A stretch of 43,888 nucleotides of DNA from Lachnospiraceae bacterium (GTDB taxonomy: Bacteria; Bacillota; Clostridia; Lachnospirales; Lachnospiraceae), in assembly GCA_030540075.1 (NCBI GenBank), contig JAUNWX010000018.1:1-43888 (forward strand), in the 5' to 3' direction. This document shows positions 43,766 to 43,888 of this stretch, piece after piece (within the stretch, counting starts at the first letter, position 1; every line of letters starts with the position of its first letter). The notes below the pieces were generated by a model, which worked only from the letters and a program-made list of their open reading frames with translations, was not told the origin of the DNA and made no database searches. A program made the translations under genes and the position numbers.

Positions 43766-43834
43766 TTGTCTGCCTGCGTGGGGTGGGCTCAACATCTTAA
43801 CCGCTAAAGAAAAGTGAATGGGGGTGGGCAGACA
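43766..43834. repeat. Stem-flanked G-rich element E2, cut by the group II intron
   Basis: TTGTCTGCC (43766-43774) pairs with GGCAGACAA (43827-43835); the interior has GGGGTGGG at 43780-43787 and again at 43821-43828. Upstream GGCATCTCTTTTTG matches E1's outer flank GGCGTCTCTTCTTG. The matching outer arm on the right is missing because the intron begins there. Confidence 0.7.
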
Positions 43835-43888
43835 ATCGAGTAGGAGGCGGTGACTAGCCGCCGTCCTCTCACACCACCGTGCGTACCG
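43835..43888 (-). mobile_element. Group IIC intron, 3' end (domains V-VI), cut by window edge
   Basis: On the minus strand the sequence reads GGTACGCACGGTGGTGTGAG, the 3' half of a class C domain V as in the Oceanobacillus iheyensis intron. A domain VI helix (CGGCGGCTAGTCACCGCC) follows, then CTCCTACTCGAT, with the branch-point A seven bases from the 3' end. The 3' exon starts TGTCTGCC inside element E2. The rest of the intron is outside the window. Confidence 0.88.

Overview
The window looks like a chromosomal segment of an anaerobic Bacillota, most probably a Lachnospiraceae-type Clostridia (inference). The reasons are the class III fructose-1,6-bisphosphatase typical of Firmicutes, AGGAGG-type ribosome binding sites, intrinsic terminators after most genes, a full citrate lyase cluster, a FucO-like alcohol dehydrogenase and a CsoR/CopA copper system. 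By eye the GC content is in the fifties. Almost every gene is on the minus strand. Both ends stop exactly 54 nt inside a group IIC intron on the same strand, so the window is probably a whole contig broken at a multicopy intron.

Region 1 (1-8.9 kb) is housekeeping: a transaldolase-like aldolase, transketolase, a MATE exporter, class III FBPase and FtsH. Region 2 (8.9-12.1 kb) is a copper operon. CopA carries a CopZ-like domain fused at its C-terminus, csoR follows, and a near-consensus promoter contains a CsoR-type palindrome. Region 3 (12.1-18.9 kb) holds a large structured inverted-repeat element, a substrate-binding lipoprotein with an odd charged tail, fucO, a YfcE-type phosphoesterase, argS and efp.

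Region 4 (19-41.3 kb) is a 22-kb tricarboxylate metabolism island. It contains citrate lyase (citD, citE, citF) and its maturation genes (citX, citG, citC), and two YbhJ-like aconitase-family hydratases, one of them frameshifted. It also has two isocitrate/isopropylmalate dehydrogenase-family enzymes, a classical short aconitase, a PrpF-type isomerase, an RraA-type aldolase/decarboxylase, an AEC carrier and three LysR-type regulators. A plausible flow is uptake of an aconitate- or citrate-like acid, isomerisation by PrpF, interconversion by aconitase, cleavage by citrate lyase, decarboxylation of oxaloacetate by the RraA-family protein, and a side branch through isocitrate dehydrogenase. Three promoters in the island share one AT-rich box fused to the -35 hexamer.

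Region 5 (41.4-43.9 kb) has a DUF234-type AAA ATPase and then about 1 kb of non-coding repeats: a 70-bp-spaced duplication, three 64-bp tandem units, and three copies of a stem-flanked G-rich element, one of which is interrupted by the intron.

The strongest unexplained signal is a pair of ~205-237 bp elements (12154-12390 and 27542-27746). They differ through their helices but keep pairing by compensatory changes, share internal-loop sequences, and have two A-A mismatches at identical helix positions. This is the pattern of an undescribed structured RNA or hairpin-dependent mobile element.
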